DNA of 64,000 nt from Burkholderia savannae (GTDB lineage Bacteria; Pseudomonadota; Gammaproteobacteria; Burkholderiales; Burkholderiaceae): positions 3,844,001-3,908,000 of the forward strand of contig NZ_CP013417.1 in NCBI RefSeq assembly GCF_001524445.2, given 5' to 3'. Shown piece after piece: positions 37,086-46,705 of this stretch. Both the position numbers and the translations under genes were made by a program. Numbering within the stretch: position 1 is the first letter of the stretch; each line of letters opens with the position of its first letter. The notes under the pieces are model-generated. The model worked only from the letters and a program-made list of their open reading frames with translations, ran no database searches and was not told the origin of the DNA.

Positions 37086-38657
37086 TCAGACCCAGTTTCC
37101 GTCGACGAGGCGGCGCAGCCGCAGCGGATTGTCGTCCCGCAGTGCGGGCGGCAGCAGCTCCGCGGGCAGATCCTGATAACAGACGGGCCGCAGGAAGCGC
37201 TCGATCGCCGCGGTGCCGACCGACGTCGCGCGCGCATCCGTCGTCGCGGGCCACGGGCCGCCGTGCACCATCGCGTGACAGACTTCGACGCCCGTCGGCC
37301 AGCCGTTCGCGACGATGCGGCCCGCCTTGCGTTCGAGCACCGGCAACAGCGCGCGCGCGAGCGGCGCATCGCCCGTATCGAGATGCAGCGTCGCGCTCAA
37401 CTGGCCGTCGAGCGTCTCGGCGACCGCGCTCAGCTCGGCCGCGTCGCGGCAGCGCACGAGGAGCGCCGTCGCGCCGAAGATCTCGTCGTGCAGCGCAGGC
37501 TGCTCGATGAAGTGCCGCGCGTGCGTCTCGAACAAGCCCGCGCGGCCGCGATTCGGCAAGTCGCTCGCGTCGCCGCGCGCGGCGCAACGCACGCCGGCCG
37601 CGCCCGCCAGACGCTCGACGCCGCGCACGTACGCCGCGTGGATGCCGGGCGTGAGCATCGGCTGCGCGGCGCTCGTGTCGAGCGCATCGGCGGCCGCGTT
37701 CACGAACGCGCTGACGTCGGGGCCGTCGATCGCGAGCAGCAAACCCGGATTCGTGCAGAACTGCCCGGCGCCGAGCGTGAGCGACGCGACGAATTGCCGG
37801 CCGAGCGCGCCGCCGCGCTTCGCGAGCGCGTCGGGCAGCAGGAACACCGGGTTGATCGCGCTCAGCTCACCGTACATCGGAATCGGCTGCGCACGCGATT
37901 GCGCGATGCGCAGCAACGCCTGGCCGCCCGCGCGCGAGCCCGTGAAGCCGACCGCCTGAATGCGCGGATCGGCAACGAGCGCCCCCGCGACGTCGTTGTC
38001 CGCGTGCACGAGCGAGAACACGCCGGCCGGCAGCCCGCACCGCGCGAGCGCCGCGGCGATCGCGCGGCCGACGAGCTCGGACGTGCCCGGATGCGCGGGG
38101 TGCGCCTTCACGACGACGGGGCAGCCGGCCGCGAGCGCGGAAGCGGTATCGCCGCCCGCGACCGAGAACGCGAGCGGGAAATTGCTCGCGCCGAACACCG
38201 CGACCGGGCCGAGCGCGATGCGCCGCATCCGCAGATCGGCGCGCGGCAGCGGCTTGCGCTCGGGCAGCGCCGAATCGATGCGCGCGCCAAGCGCATCGCC
38301 GGCGCGCACGACCGACGCGAACAGCCTCAGCTGATTGCAGGTGCGCGCGCGCTCGCCTTCGAGGCGCGCGCGCGGCAGCGCGGTTTCGGCGGTCGCGCGT
38401 TCGATCAGCGGGTCGCCGATCGCCTCGATCTCGGTGGCGATCGCGTCGAGAAACGCGGCGCGCGCATCGGGCGCGGTGTCGCGATACGCGTCGAACGCGG
38501 CGGCGGCCCGCTCGCACGCGCGCGCGACGTTCGCGTGCGTCGCGAGCGCGAACGCCGGCTCGAGCGTCGCGCCCGTCGCGGGGTCGATCGCCCGCACCGT
38601 GCGCTCGCCGGGTGCGACGCATTCGCCGCCCAGCATCAGCTCGCCGCTCAGAGACAT
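37086..38657 (-). CDS. 2,5-dioxovalerate (alpha-ketoglutarate semialdehyde) dehydrogenase
   Basis: 523 residues, aldehyde dehydrogenase superfamily of the KGSADH type: [20 protein letters not shown] (cofactor loop; lacks the WN of ordinary ALDHs, as this clade does), [15 protein letters not shown] with catalytic Glu, and [13 protein letters not shown] with catalytic Cys. Oxidises 2,5-dioxopentanoate to 2-oxoglutarate with NADP+, the last step of the aldarate route. Overlaps the end of kdgD by 10 bp, so the two are translationally coupled. Confidence 0.92.
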   Translation of the reverse strand: MSLSGELMLGGECVAPGERTVRAIDPATGATLEPAFALATHANVARACERAAAAFDAYRDTAPDARAAFLDAIATEIEAIGDPLIERATAETALPRARLEGERARTCNQLRLFASVVRAGDALGARIDSALPERKPLPRADLRMRRIALGPVAVFGASNFPLAFSVAGGDTASALAAGCPVVVKAHPAHPGTSELVGRAIAAALARCGLPAGVFSLVHADNDVAGALVADPRIQAVGFTGSRAGGQALLRIAQSRAQPIPMYGELSAINPVFLLPDALAKRGGALGRQFVASLTLGAGQFCTNPGLLLAIDGPDVSAFVNAAADALDTSAAQPMLTPGIHAAYVRGVERLAGAAGVRCAARGDASDLPNRGRAGLFETHARHFIEQPALHDEIFGATALLVRCRDAAELSAVAETLDGQLSATLHLDTGDAPLARALLPVLERKAGRIVANGWPTGVEVCHAMVHGGPWPATTDARATSVGTAAIERFLRPVCYQDLPAELLPPALRDDNPLRLRRLVDGNWV

Positions 38658-39589
38658 GCTTCCACCTCGGCAACCTCGGCGATCCGCGCGACGAGCGCCG
38701 ACAGCTCGGCCAGCTCCTCGCCCGTCAAATCTATGAGCGGCGCGCGCACGGGGCCCGCGCCGCGGCCGATCACCTTCATTCCGGCCTTCACGATCGACAC
38801 CGCATAGCCGCGCTTGCGGTTGCGCAGCGCGATGTACGGCAGAACGAACTGATCGAGCATCGCATACACCTTCGCATGATCCTGCGCGCGCACGGCCGCG
38901 TAGAAATCGAGCGCGAAGCGCGGCACGAAATTGAAGATCGCCGACGAGTACGTGGTCACGCCGAGCGTCAGATACGGCAGCGCGAACGTCTCCGCGGTCG
39001 GCAGGCCACCGATGTACGTGAATCGATCGCCGAGGCGCGTGTAGATGCGCGTCATCAGCTCGATGTCGCCTACGCCGTCCTTGAAGCCGACGAGGTTCGG
39101 GCAGCGCTCGGCGAGGCGTGCGAGCGCGTTTTCGTCGAGCACCTGGTTCGCGCGGTTGTAGACGATCACACCGAGGCGCGTCGCGTTGCAGACCTGCTCG
39201 ACGTGCGCGGCAACGCCGTCGGCCGACGCCTCCGTCAGATACGGCGGGAACAGCAGGATGCCGTCGGCGCCCGCCGCTTCGGCCGCCTTGCAATAGTCGA
39301 TCGCCATCGCGGTGCCGTAGCCCGCCGGCGCGATCACGGGCAGACGGCCGCCCGTTTCGGCGAGCGCCGCGCGCACGACGCTATCGACTTCGGCGGGCGT
39401 GAGCGAGAAGAACTCGCCCGTGCCGCCCGCGGCGAAGAGGCCAGCGGCGTCGTGGCTGAACAGCCAGCCGAGGTTCGCGCGATAGGCGGCCTCGTCGAAC
39501 GACAGATCGGGCTTGAAGTGCGTGACCGGGAAAGACAGCAGGCCGGAGCCGATCTGGCGGGCGAATTCGGTGGGCGTGTAGCGTGACAT
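38648..39589 (-). CDS. kdgD: 5-dehydro-4-deoxyglucarate dehydratase
   Basis: 313 residues, DapA/NAL-type TIM barrel. [20 protein letters not shown] at the N-terminus, [13 protein letters not shown], the catalytic Tyr in VIVYNRANQ and the Schiff-base Lys in [10 protein letters not shown]. It dehydrates and decarboxylates 5-dehydro-4-deoxy-D-glucarate (made by GarD/GudD) to 2,5-dioxopentanoate. First gene of the leftward aldarate operon and divergent from its LysR regulator. The start MSRYTPTE is chosen by family fit; no clear ribosome site precedes it. Confidence 0.93.
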   Translation of the reverse strand: MSRYTPTEFARQIGSGLLSFPVTHFKPDLSFDEAAYRANLGWLFSHDAAGLFAAGGTGEFFSLTPAEVDSVVRAALAETGGRLPVIAPAGYGTAMAIDYCKAAEAAGADGILLFPPYLTEASADGVAAHVEQVCNATRLGVIVYNRANQVLDENALARLAERCPNLVGFKDGVGDIELMTRIYTRLGDRFTYIGGLPTAETFALPYLTLGVTTYSSAIFNFVPRFALDFYAAVRAQDHAKVYAMLDQFVLPYIALRNRKRGYAVSIVKAGMKVIGRGAGPVRAPLIDLTGEELAELSALVARIAEVAEVEACL

Positions 39590-39695
39590 GAGCGTTCGTG
39601 CCGGTGCGGCGTGACAAGTGGTGAGCGGATTCTTGCACTGCGAACGATTCAAGTCCAAGATAAGGAATGACTCAATTAATCCATATTTTGAATCG
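39590..39695. promoter_or_regulatory. kdgD/LysR divergent operator region with inverted repeat
   Basis: 106 bp, A/T-rich at 39655-39690. CGATTCAA (39645-39652) and TTGAATCG (39688-39695) form an 8-bp perfect inverted repeat with a 35-bp spacer, the right arm touching the LysR start codon. Such an arrangement fits paired LysR half-sites controlling both genes; the inducer would be an aldarate or pathway intermediate (inference). Confidence 0.5.
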
Positions 39696-40592
39696 ATGTT
39701 CGAACTCAGCCAGCTTCGCTGCTTCGTCGCGGTCGCCGAGGAACTGCACTTCGGGCGCGCGGCCGAGCGCCTGCACATGACGCAGCCGCCGTTGTCCCGG
39801 CAGGTGCGCCTGCTCGAGCACCAGATCGGCACCGAGCTGCTCGAGCGCACGAGCCGATCGGTGAAGCTGACGGCGGCCGGACGCGGCTTCCTGCCCGATG
39901 CGGCCCGCATTCTGCGGCTCGCCGACGAAGCGGCGGCAACCGCGCGCCGCGTCGCGACGGGCGCGGCGGGCACGCTCGCGATCGGCTTCACCGCGTCGGT
40001 CGGCTACGGTCTCTTGCCGTCGCTCGTGAGCGCGGTGCGCGCGGCGTCGCCGGACGTGCGGCTGACGCTCAAGGAGATGGTGAGCGGCGCGCAGCTCGAA
40101 GCGCTCGATGCGCGGCTGATCGACGTCGGGCTGTTGCGCCCGCCCGTCGAGCACGGCGAGCTCGTGTCGATACCGTGCGTGCGCGAGGCGCTCGTGCTCG
40201 CACTGCCGGAAGCGGTGGCCGATGCGTGGCCGAAGCGCCCGGCGCTGCGCGACTGCGAAGGCAAGCCGTTCCTGATGTATTCGCCGTACGAGGCGCGCTA
40301 TTTTCACCAGTTGGTGAGCGGGTTGCTCGAGCGCGCCGAGGTGCTGCCCGACATCGTCGAATACGTGAGCCAGATTCATTCGATGCTGGCGCTGGTGCGC
40401 GCGGGCATCGGCGCCGCGCTGATTCCGGCGGCCGCGTCGATGCTGCACTTCGAAGGGGTCGTCTACCGGCCGGTGCGCACGACGCCCGCGAAACCCGTCG
40501 AACTGACGCTCGCGTATCGCAAGGACAACGACAATCCCGCGTTCGGCGCGCTGAAGGACGTGTTGCGCAAGTCGCTCGCCGAAAGGCGCTGA
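39696..40592 (+). CDS. LysR-family regulator of the aldarate operon
   Basis: 298 residues. N-terminal winged helix-turn-helix: [41 protein letters not shown]; then an effector-binding domain ([19 protein letters not shown] onward). It is divergent from kdgD with 106 bp between, the classic layout for a LysR activator of the adjacent operon. The ATG at 39696 is preferred over the upstream 39618 because the HTH starts directly after it. Inducer not determinable. Confidence 0.92.
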   Translation: MFELSQLRCFVAVAEELHFGRAAERLHMTQPPLSRQVRLLEHQIGTELLERTSRSVKLTAAGRGFLPDAARILRLADEAAATARRVATGAAGTLAIGFTASVGYGLLPSLVSAVRAASPDVRLTLKEMVSGAQLEALDARLIDVGLLRPPVEHGELVSIPCVREALVLALPEAVADAWPKRPALRDCEGKPFLMYSPYEARYFHQLVSGLLERAEVLPDIVEYVSQIHSMLALVRAGIGAALIPAAASMLHFEGVVYRPVRTTPAKPVELTLAYRKDNDNPAFGALKDVLRKSLAERR

Positions 40593-40825
40593 CGGATTAC
40601 GCGCCTGCGCAGCCGGGCGTCCTGCGATGGAGCGAAGAGCCGGTGGCGCGCGTGCGAAATACGTCGTTTCGCACGCAACGCGATTAACAAATCCTTAGGG
40701 AAACTGACGTTGTCGCAAGCCGAAGAAACGCGAGGCAACGGCGCAAACCGCCGCTCGCGGCGCACGCCTTCGCCGCGACGTCGATCGGACGCTCGCCGCG
40801 CGCGATCGACGCGACGAGCGCGGCA

Positions 40826-41857
40826 TCACACGGGCCACAGCGGCCCTTCCTGCATCGCGCCGATCTGCTCGCGCAACTCGAGCACGCGCGCTTCCCAATA
40901 GCGATGCGTGTTGAACCACGGAAACGCGGCCGGAAACGCGGGATCGTCCCAGCGACGCGCGAGCCATGCCGCGTAATGAATGAGCCGCAACGTGCGCAGC
41001 GCCTCGATCAGATGCAGCTCGCGCGGATCGAATTCGCAAAAGTCCTCGTAGCCCGCGAGCAGTTCGGCGAGCGCGTGCGACGCGCCCGGCCGGTCGCCCG
41101 GCAACAGCAGCCACAAATCCTGCACGGCGGGCGCCATCCGGCTGTCGTCGAAGTCGACGAAGTGCGGGCCCGCGTCGGTCCACAGCACGTTGCTCGGATG
41201 GCAGTCGCCGTGCGCACGCAGCATCCGCACGTCGCCCGCTCGCTCGTACGCGTGCGCGACGCCCTCCAGCGCGAGCGTGACCGCCGCTTCGTAAGCAGGC
41301 CGAACGTCTTCCGGCACGAAGTCGTGCGACAGCAGGAAATCGCGCGGCTCGTAGCCGAACGTGTGAATGTCGAGCGTCGGCCGCGCGACATACGGCTTCG
41401 TCGCGCCGACCGCGTGAATGCGCCCGATGAAGCGGCCGAGCCATTCGAGCGTGTCGCGTCGATCGAGCTCCGGCGCGCGGCCGCCGCGCCGCTCGAAGAT
41501 CGCGAAGCGAAAGCCCTCGAATTCGTGCAGCGTGCGGCCGTCGAACGCGAGCGCCGGCACGGCCGGGATCTCGCGCGCCGCGAGTTCGGCGACGAACGCG
41601 TGCTCTTCGAGGATCGCGTCGCTCGACCAGCGATGCGGACGATAGAACTTCGCGACGATCGGCGGGCCGTCCTCGATGCCCGCCTGATAGACGCGGTTTT
41701 CGTAGCTGTTGAGCGCGAGCAGGCGCCCGTCGGTGCGCGAGCCGGCGGGGATCAGCACGCTGTCGAGCGCGTCGAGCACGCGCTCGGGCGTGAGGCCTGC
41801 AAAAGGCAAGCCGGCGCTTGCGCCGGCTGCGTTGGAATCGGAAGTGGCGTCGTTCAT
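40826..41857 (-). CDS. srkA: Stress response serine/threonine kinase SrkA (YihE/RdoA)
   Basis: 343 residues from the ATG at 41857 (an in-frame ATG at 41866 adds three). Kinase-like fold of the choline/aminoglycoside kinase superfamily: RLLALNSYENRVYQAGIED, the catalytic loop HGDCHPSNVLW, and metal-binding FVDFDDSRMAPAVQDLW. SrkA protects E. coli from stress-induced death and modulates the Cpx response. Length and motifs match YihE (328). In E. coli dsbA follows it; here it does not. Confidence 0.92.
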   Translation of the reverse strand: MNDATSDSNAAGASAGLPFAGLTPERVLDALDSVLIPAGSRTDGRLLALNSYENRVYQAGIEDGPPIVAKFYRPHRWSSDAILEEHAFVAELAAREIPAVPALAFDGRTLHEFEGFRFAIFERRGGRAPELDRRDTLEWLGRFIGRIHAVGATKPYVARPTLDIHTFGYEPRDFLLSHDFVPEDVRPAYEAAVTLALEGVAHAYERAGDVRMLRAHGDCHPSNVLWTDAGPHFVDFDDSRMAPAVQDLWLLLPGDRPGASHALAELLAGYEDFCEFDPRELHLIEALRTLRLIHYAAWLARRWDDPAFPAAFPWFNTHRYWEARVLELREQIGAMQEGPLWPV

Positions 41858-41897
41858 GCCCCGCATTGTGCCGCGCGCGAGGCCGAAAGACGAGCGG

Positions 41898-42110
41898 TCA
41901 GTGCAGCGCCGCGCCCGCGGGGAGCACGGATTCGCCGGTGTCGATCAGATCCTCGAGAAAGAACGGCTCGGTATTGAGCTCCTTGGATTCGCCCGGCACG
42001 CCCGCGTACCAGGTCACCATCGCCATGTCCCCCAAGATGCGCTGGACGATGCCGCGCGCGCCCTTCGGCACGGCAATGTGGGTGGTGCAGACAATCGAAC
42101 CGACATGCAT
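41898..42110 (-). CDS. Small conserved-type hypothetical protein
   Basis: 70 residues: MHVGSIVCTTHIAVPKGARG, a beta-rich centre with MVTWYAG, and an acidic C-terminal half. GCGGGGAAACATC gives a usable ribosome site. Codon use follows the local GC-rich pattern in frame, unlike its shadows. The small SH3-like make-up recalls DUF4926-type proteins, but I do not recognise it with certainty. Confidence 0.65.
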   Translation of the reverse strand: MHVGSIVCTTHIAVPKGARGIVQRILGDMAMVTWYAGVPGESKELNTEPFFLEDLIDTGESVLPAGAALH

Positions 42111-42453
42111 GATGTTTCCCCGCTTTCAAAGCCGGCCGCGTGCTGCCCGGCCGGAAATACCCGAATTGCGCATCCGCGCGACGACGGCGGCGCGTATCCC
42201 ATTGTTCACCGCTCATGGAATCGCGAAGGCGCGAGCTGGCGGCAAGAGCGCCGCCAATTCGCGGGATGCGTCGATCCCGTCGCCGCGACGCGCCGCTTTT
42301 GCGGCAGCGTCGCTCCATCATACCCTGACGCACATGGCCGACATCCGATGATTCATTCGGAAGTGCGGCCAAAAGCCAACGCGTCGTCTGACGAAACGAC
42401 GCCGGGTGCGCAACCGGCGTATCGTTGAGGTTTGCTTCAGACGGAGACTCAGC
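42111..42453. other. Divergent intergenic region, 343 bp
   Basis: Separates the small leftward gene from the rightward MFS exporter and should hold both promoters. No repeat, RNA or convincing ORF. ACGGAGACTC at 42441-42450 is the ribosome site of the MFS gene. Confidence 0.45.
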
Positions 42454-43743
42454 GTGACTGTATCATCCGGCGCGCCGCGGCCCGCCGCCGGCGCGTGTCA
42501 GGCCGACGCGCGCGCCGCCGCGAACGCGCCGTGCGCATCGCCCGCGCCGTATCTCGAACGCGGCTCGCGCAACTACTGGCGCGCGAGCGTCGCGCTGCTG
42601 TTCGCCGGCTACGCGACGTTCTCGCTCCTCTACTACGTGCAGCCGCTCCTGCCCGAGTTCTCCAAGACGTTCGGCGTGAGCCCCGCGCAAAGCAGTCTCG
42701 CGCTGTCGTTCGCCACGGCCGCGCTCGCGGCCGCGGTGTTCGTCGCGGGCTTCGTGTCCGAAGCGCTCAGCCGCCACAAGCTGATGACGGCGTCGCTCAC
42801 CGCATCGTCGCTTCTCACGCTCGCCGCCGCGTTCGCGCCGCACTGGCATCAGTTGCTGATCCTGCGCGCGCTGACGGGGCTCGCGCTCGGCGGCGTGCCC
42901 GCCGTCGCGATGGCGTATCTCGCGGAAGAAGTGCATCCGGACGGCCTCGGGCTCGCGATGGGGCTCTACGTCGGCGGCACGGCGATCGGCGGGATGGCGG
43001 GCCGCGTGATCACGGGCATCCTCACCGACCTGTTCTCGTGGCGCATCGCGGTCGGCGCGATCGGCGTGCTCGGCCTCGCGTCGATGCTCGCGTTCCGAGC
43101 GCTGTTGCCGCCGTCGCGACACTTCACGCCGCACCGCGGCCTGAACCTCGCGCATCACCGCGCATCGCTCGCGCATCATCTCGGCAAGGGGCGTGAGCTG
43201 CCCGTGCTGTTCGCGATGGCGTTCGTGCTGATGGGCAGCTTCGTCACGCTCTACAACTACATCGGCTACCGGCTGCTCGCGCCGCCGTATTCGATGGGGC
43301 AAGCGACGATCAGCGCGATCTTCGTCGTCTATCTGGTGGGTGTCGTCGCATCGCCGTCGTCGGGGCGGCTCGCCGATACGCTCGGCCGCGGCCGCGTGCT
43401 GATCGCGAGCCTCGCCGTGATGCTCGCGGGCGTCGCGCTGACGCTGCTGCATCCTGTCGCCGCGATCGCCGCGGGCATCGCGTGCGTGACGTTCGGCTTC
43501 TTCGCGGGCCACGCGGTCGCGAGCGGCTGGGTCGGCCGGCTCGCGCAGCACGGCAAGGGCCAGGCCGCGGCGCTCTACCTGCTCGCGTACTACCTCGGCT
43601 CGAGCGTCGTCGGTTCGCTCGGCGGACGCTTCTGGAGCGCGCTCGGTTGGCCGGGCGTCGCGTCGCTCGTCGGCGTGCTGCTCGCGCTCGGCATTCTTGC
43701 TGCGGCGTGGCTGCGTGCGCGCGAACGCGCCGGGGCCGCCTGA
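42454..43743 (+). CDS. MFS exporter (YnfM/arabinose-efflux type)
   Basis: 429 residues from a GTG at 42454, which has GGAG nine bases upstream; the ATG at 42406 lies before any plausible ribosome site. Twelve helices with a long hydrophilic N-terminal tail (about 40 residues) and a central loop holding FTPHRGLNLAHHRASLAHHLGK. AVAMAYLAEEVHPDGLGLAMGLYVGG is the conserved helix 4-5 region of the YnfM branch. Probably a drug:H+ antiporter; substrate unknown. Confidence 0.88.
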   Translation: MTVSSGAPRPAAGACQADARAAANAPCASPAPYLERGSRNYWRASVALLFAGYATFSLLYYVQPLLPEFSKTFGVSPAQSSLALSFATAALAAAVFVAGFVSEALSRHKLMTASLTASSLLTLAAAFAPHWHQLLILRALTGLALGGVPAVAMAYLAEEVHPDGLGLAMGLYVGGTAIGGMAGRVITGILTDLFSWRIAVGAIGVLGLASMLAFRALLPPSRHFTPHRGLNLAHHRASLAHHLGKGRELPVLFAMAFVLMGSFVTLYNYIGYRLLAPPYSMGQATISAIFVVYLVGVVASPSSGRLADTLGRGRVLIASLAVMLAGVALTLLHPVAAIAAGIACVTFGFFAGHAVASGWVGRLAQHGKGQAAALYLLAYYLGSSVVGSLGGRFWSALGWPGVASLVGVLLALGILAAAWLRARERAGAA

Positions 43744-44088
43744 GCGCACGACATCGCCGACGCGATGCCAAACCACGCGTCGGCACGTTACCTTTGACGC
43801 TATCGCAATTTTCGCTCGCAGGCTTTGCGATGAAGCCCTCGTTGCCCGCCCGCGCCGTATCGAAGCCGTCTATCGCACGGCTGCCGCGCGCGTGCGCGCA
43901 TCGTCCGCCTGCCGCTCCGCCGCTCGTCGGCGTGCCGCCGCCTCCGGCTGCGTTGCTCGGCTAAACGCCGCGCAACCTCTTTCGCTCGCCGTTCGCCGCT
44001 GATCGAACCGTTCCGTGCATTGGCGCGCGGCGTGTTCGCGTGCGCACGCAACCGGAGCGTACCGATTCGATCGACAAGTGGGCTTCAG
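43744..44088. other. Intergenic region, 345 bp
   Basis: No recognisable gene; one short Pro/Ala-rich ORF (43830-43964) looks spurious. No terminator is visible after the MFS gene. The region precedes a decayed transporter gene and may be decayed coding DNA. Confidence 0.4.
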
Positions 44089-44985
44089 ATGGCCTCAATC
44101 AGACCCGCGCTTGCGGCACATGGAGCGACGTCGCTGTTCGTGCTGCCTTGGAGCAGCGGAGCGATCTTCGACGGACTCGGCCTGCGGCATGCGTGCGCGT
44201 TCGCTTTCCTGATCGCGGGCTTCGCGCTCGTGTTGCTCGTGTTGCTCCTGCTGCTCCTGCTGCTCCTGCTGCTCCTGCTGCTCCTGCTGTCGCTCGCGCG
44301 ACGCCGCTGGCTGTCGCCGCCCGGCGCGCGGCTCGCGACCGTCGCAACAAGGCTGCTGCTCACGAGCGACTATTCGATCCTGTCTACTCGCACGCGAACG
44401 CGGGCTCGCGCCCGGCATACTCGCGACGATACTCGGCGTGCAGCCGATCCTCACGCTCGTCGCGCTCCAACGCCGAGCATCGGGCGTGCGTCTCGCGGGG
44501 CTCGCGCTCACTCCGATCGGCCTGAGCCTCGTCGTCCACCGCGGCATCGCTGGCGGCGACACGCCAGCATCCGGCACTGCATGCCGAGCTCTGCGCGTTG
44601 CTCGCGATCCCGACGGGCGCGCTGCGGCAAAAACGCGCGCGCGGCGCCGATCGACGCGCCGCCGCAGCGGAACGCAGCCGGCCGTGGGCTTTGTGCGCTG
44701 ATCGCGCCGTTCGAGCCGCTCTCGTCCGAAGCGAGCTCGTCGCTCTCGCGGCCGCTCGCGTGGTTCGGCGTCCTGATCTCGGTGTTCACGCAATTGCTGT
44801 TCTGGCGGCTGATGCAACACGGCGATCTCGTCAACGTGACGAGTCTCTTCTACCTCGTACCGGTCGTGACCGCGCCGATGAATACGGCGTGGCGCGGCAA
44901 TCGCCGCGCGCCCTTCGAGATGGTCGGCGCGGTCGCGATTCTCGCCGGGCTTGCGCTCGTGTTCCGGCGCCCCGCGCACGCGTGA
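44089..44985 (+). pseudogene. EamA/DMT-family transporter, frameshifted
   Basis: Family-like sequence is spread over three frames. Frame A: TSLFVLPWSSGAIFDGLGLRH and FAFLIAGFAL (44089-44230). Frame B from about 44420: GILATILGVQPILTLVALQ, then GVRLAGLALTPIGLSLVV. Frame C around 44598: LLAIPTGALRQKR. Back in frame A from about 44757: GVLISVFTQLLFWRLMQHGD, then LVNVTSLFYLVPVVTAPM to FEMVGAVAILAGLALVF. The shifts sum to zero, so one frame happens to stay open throughout while its middle is Arg-rich nonsense. A 9-bp repeat expansion lies in the first part. Ten-helix drug/metabolite exporter in the intact family. Confidence 0.8.
44233..44286. repeat. 9-bp tandem repeat encoding poly-leucine
   Basis: Six 9-mers (TTGCTCGTG, TTGCTCCTG, then four perfect CTGCTCCTG) encode an unbroken Leu run in the first family frame of the decayed DMT transporter, where the intact family has a normal second helix. 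Expansion by slippage is the likely origin. Confidence 0.93.
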
Positions 44986-45001
44986 CGACGGCATGAAGAC
45001 A

Positions 45002-45031
45002 AGCACCCGCACTGCAGCATGCGGGCGCCTT
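45002..45031 (+). terminator. Possible terminator after the DMT pseudogene
   Basis: CCCGCA and TGCGGG arms around an 8-base loop, followed by CGCCTTTCTC; weak T-tract. It would end transcription of the transporter remnant. Confidence 0.35.
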
Positions 45032-45187
45032 TCTCATGGCATCGCAACATAAGAAAGCATTCAGAAAGCAATTACGAAAGCATATCGTCGGATTGTTTGC
45101 GACAAACGGAGCAATCTGCGCTTTTTCGTCGCGCTGCGAAGCTTCGGATAACCAAAAAACGCCGGCCGTTTCCTATACTCGAAACAA

Positions 45188-45210
45188 CCGGCCGCCCAAC
45201 AGGCGGCCGG
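45188..45210. other. 9-bp GC hairpin in the leader of the small membrane protein gene
   Basis: CCGGCCGCC and GGCGGCCGG pair perfectly around CAACA, 24 bases before the start codon at 45234 and just upstream of AAGGAGA. It could protect the transcript 5' end or modulate translation; no function is shown. Confidence 0.5.
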
Positions 45211-45233
45211 ATCGGATAAGAAAGGAGACACGC

Positions 45234-45419
45234 ATGTCGACTTATTTCACGATTGGCGACTTCATCCTGCTGATCCCGATGGCGCTCGCCGGCGCGCTGT
45301 TCCTCGGCGCGGTCCCGTGCGCGACCGAATTCCGTCACAACGTGCTGCGCGTGCTCGGCGCGATGCTCGGCGTGGCCGTGGCCGTGCTGCTCGTCGAAGG
45401 GCTCCCTGCGCTGATCTAG
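45234..45419 (+). CDS. Small membrane protein, unknown function
   Basis: 61 residues with two hydrophobic segments: FILLIPMALAGALFLGAVP (about 9-27) and LRVLGAMLGVAVAVLLVEGL (about 38-57), linked by a short polar loop with ATEFRHN. AAGGAGACACGC is an excellent ribosome site, which makes it a real gene. No family recognised. Confidence 0.75.
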   Translation: MSTYFTIGDFILLIPMALAGALFLGAVPCATEFRHNVLRVLGAMLGVAVAVLLVEGLPALI

Positions 45420-45488
45420 CTGTCGCGCTCGCACCGCTTTCGGCGCGCCGAAAGCGGGCGGCAGGCGCATCGTCAGGATGACTACCGA

Positions 45489-46532
45489 TCAGATCGCCTG
45501 ATCGGTGGACGGCTTTTCCCACAAGTTGATCCCGCCTTCCGTCGCATGGCGGTCGATCTCGGCGATCTCATCGTCACTGAACGCGAGCTTGCCGAGCGCC
45601 GCGACGTTCTCGCGCACCTGCTCCGCGCGGCTCGCGCCGATCAGCGCGGAACTCACGCGCGAATCGCGCAGCACCCAAGCGAGCGCCATCTGCGCGAGAC
45701 TCTGGCCGCGCCGCTGCGCGATCTCGTTCAGCTTGCGCACGTGCCCGAGGTTCTCCGCGCTCAGGTGATCCGCCTTCAGCGATCCGCCGCCCGGCTTGTT
45801 GACCCGCGCATCGGCCGGCACGCCGTTCAGATACTTCGACGTCAGGAGCCCTTGCGCGAGCGGCGTGAACGCGATGCAGCCGGAGCCCGTCTCGTCGAGC
45901 GCGTCGAGCAGCTCGCGCTCGACCCACCGATTGAGCATGTTGTACGCGGGCTGGTGAATCAGGAGCGGCACCTTGTATTCGGCGAGCAGTTTCGCGATCT
46001 CGCGCGTCTTCGCCGCCGAATACGACGAGATCCCGACGTAGAGCGCCTTGCCCTGCTGCACGGCCGCGGCCAGCGCGCTTGCGGTTTCCTCGAGCGGCGT
46101 GTGCGCGTCGAAGCGGTGCGAGTAGAAAATGTCGACGTAGTCGAGCCCCATGCGCTGCAGGCTCTGATCGAGACTCGCGAGCACGTACTTGCGCGAGCCG
46201 CCGCCGCTGCCGTACGGGCCGGGCCACATGTCCCAGCCGGCCTTCGTCGAGATCAGCAGCTCGTCGCGATACGGCTTGAAATCCTCGCGCAACAGACGCC
46301 CGAAGTTGATTTCCGCGCTGCCGTAAGGCGGTCCGTAGTTGTTCGCGAGATCGAAATGCGTGATGCCGAGATCGAATGCGGTGCGCAGGATCTCGCGCTG
46401 CGTCGAGATCGGCGTCGTGTCGCCGAAGTTGTGCCACAAGCCGAGCGAAAGCGCCGGCAGTTTGAGCCCGGATTTTCCGCATACGCGATACTGCATGTCC
46501 GCATAGCGTTCGGAAGCTGCTTCGTAGGCCAT
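45489..46532 (-). CDS. Aldo/keto reductase, L-glyceraldehyde 3-phosphate reductase (YghZ/Gpr)
   Basis: 347 residues. MQYRVCGKSGLKLPALSLGL, LGITHFDLANNYGPPYGSAE (catalytic Asp and Tyr), STKAGWDMWPGPYGSGG (catalytic Lys), VDIFYSHRFD (catalytic His) and the NADPH-binding SALIGASRAEQ. The GPYGSGGGSRKY stretch is specific to the YghZ/AKR14 group, which reduces L-glyceraldehyde 3-phosphate and methylglyoxal with NADPH. The ATG at 46532 aligns with the E. coli start; 46544 is an alternative. Confidence 0.92.
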   Translation of the reverse strand: MAYEAASERYADMQYRVCGKSGLKLPALSLGLWHNFGDTTPISTQREILRTAFDLGITHFDLANNYGPPYGSAEINFGRLLREDFKPYRDELLISTKAGWDMWPGPYGSGGGSRKYVLASLDQSLQRMGLDYVDIFYSHRFDAHTPLEETASALAAAVQQGKALYVGISSYSAAKTREIAKLLAEYKVPLLIHQPAYNMLNRWVERELLDALDETGSGCIAFTPLAQGLLTSKYLNGVPADARVNKPGGGSLKADHLSAENLGHVRKLNEIAQRRGQSLAQMALAWVLRDSRVSSALIGASRAEQVRENVAALGKLAFSDDEIAEIDRHATEGGINLWEKPSTDQAI

Positions 46533-46705
46533 CTGAATTCCCATCGAGACGTTGAACGAGGCCGGTGCGACCCGGCCGGACGAACCTCAGCGGGCCATGT
46601 TAGCCAACGATCGCGAATCGTGCAGCAACACGCGCCGCGATGGACGCAGCGGCGGCGCTCCCCTACACTGCGGCGTCTTCACCATCCGTTTCAGCGAGGA
46701 TTTTC

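Noticed and set aside
34175..37510. 1111-codon plus ORF
   Set aside because: Antisense shadow of the dehydratase and permease genes, Arg/His-rich, no motifs.
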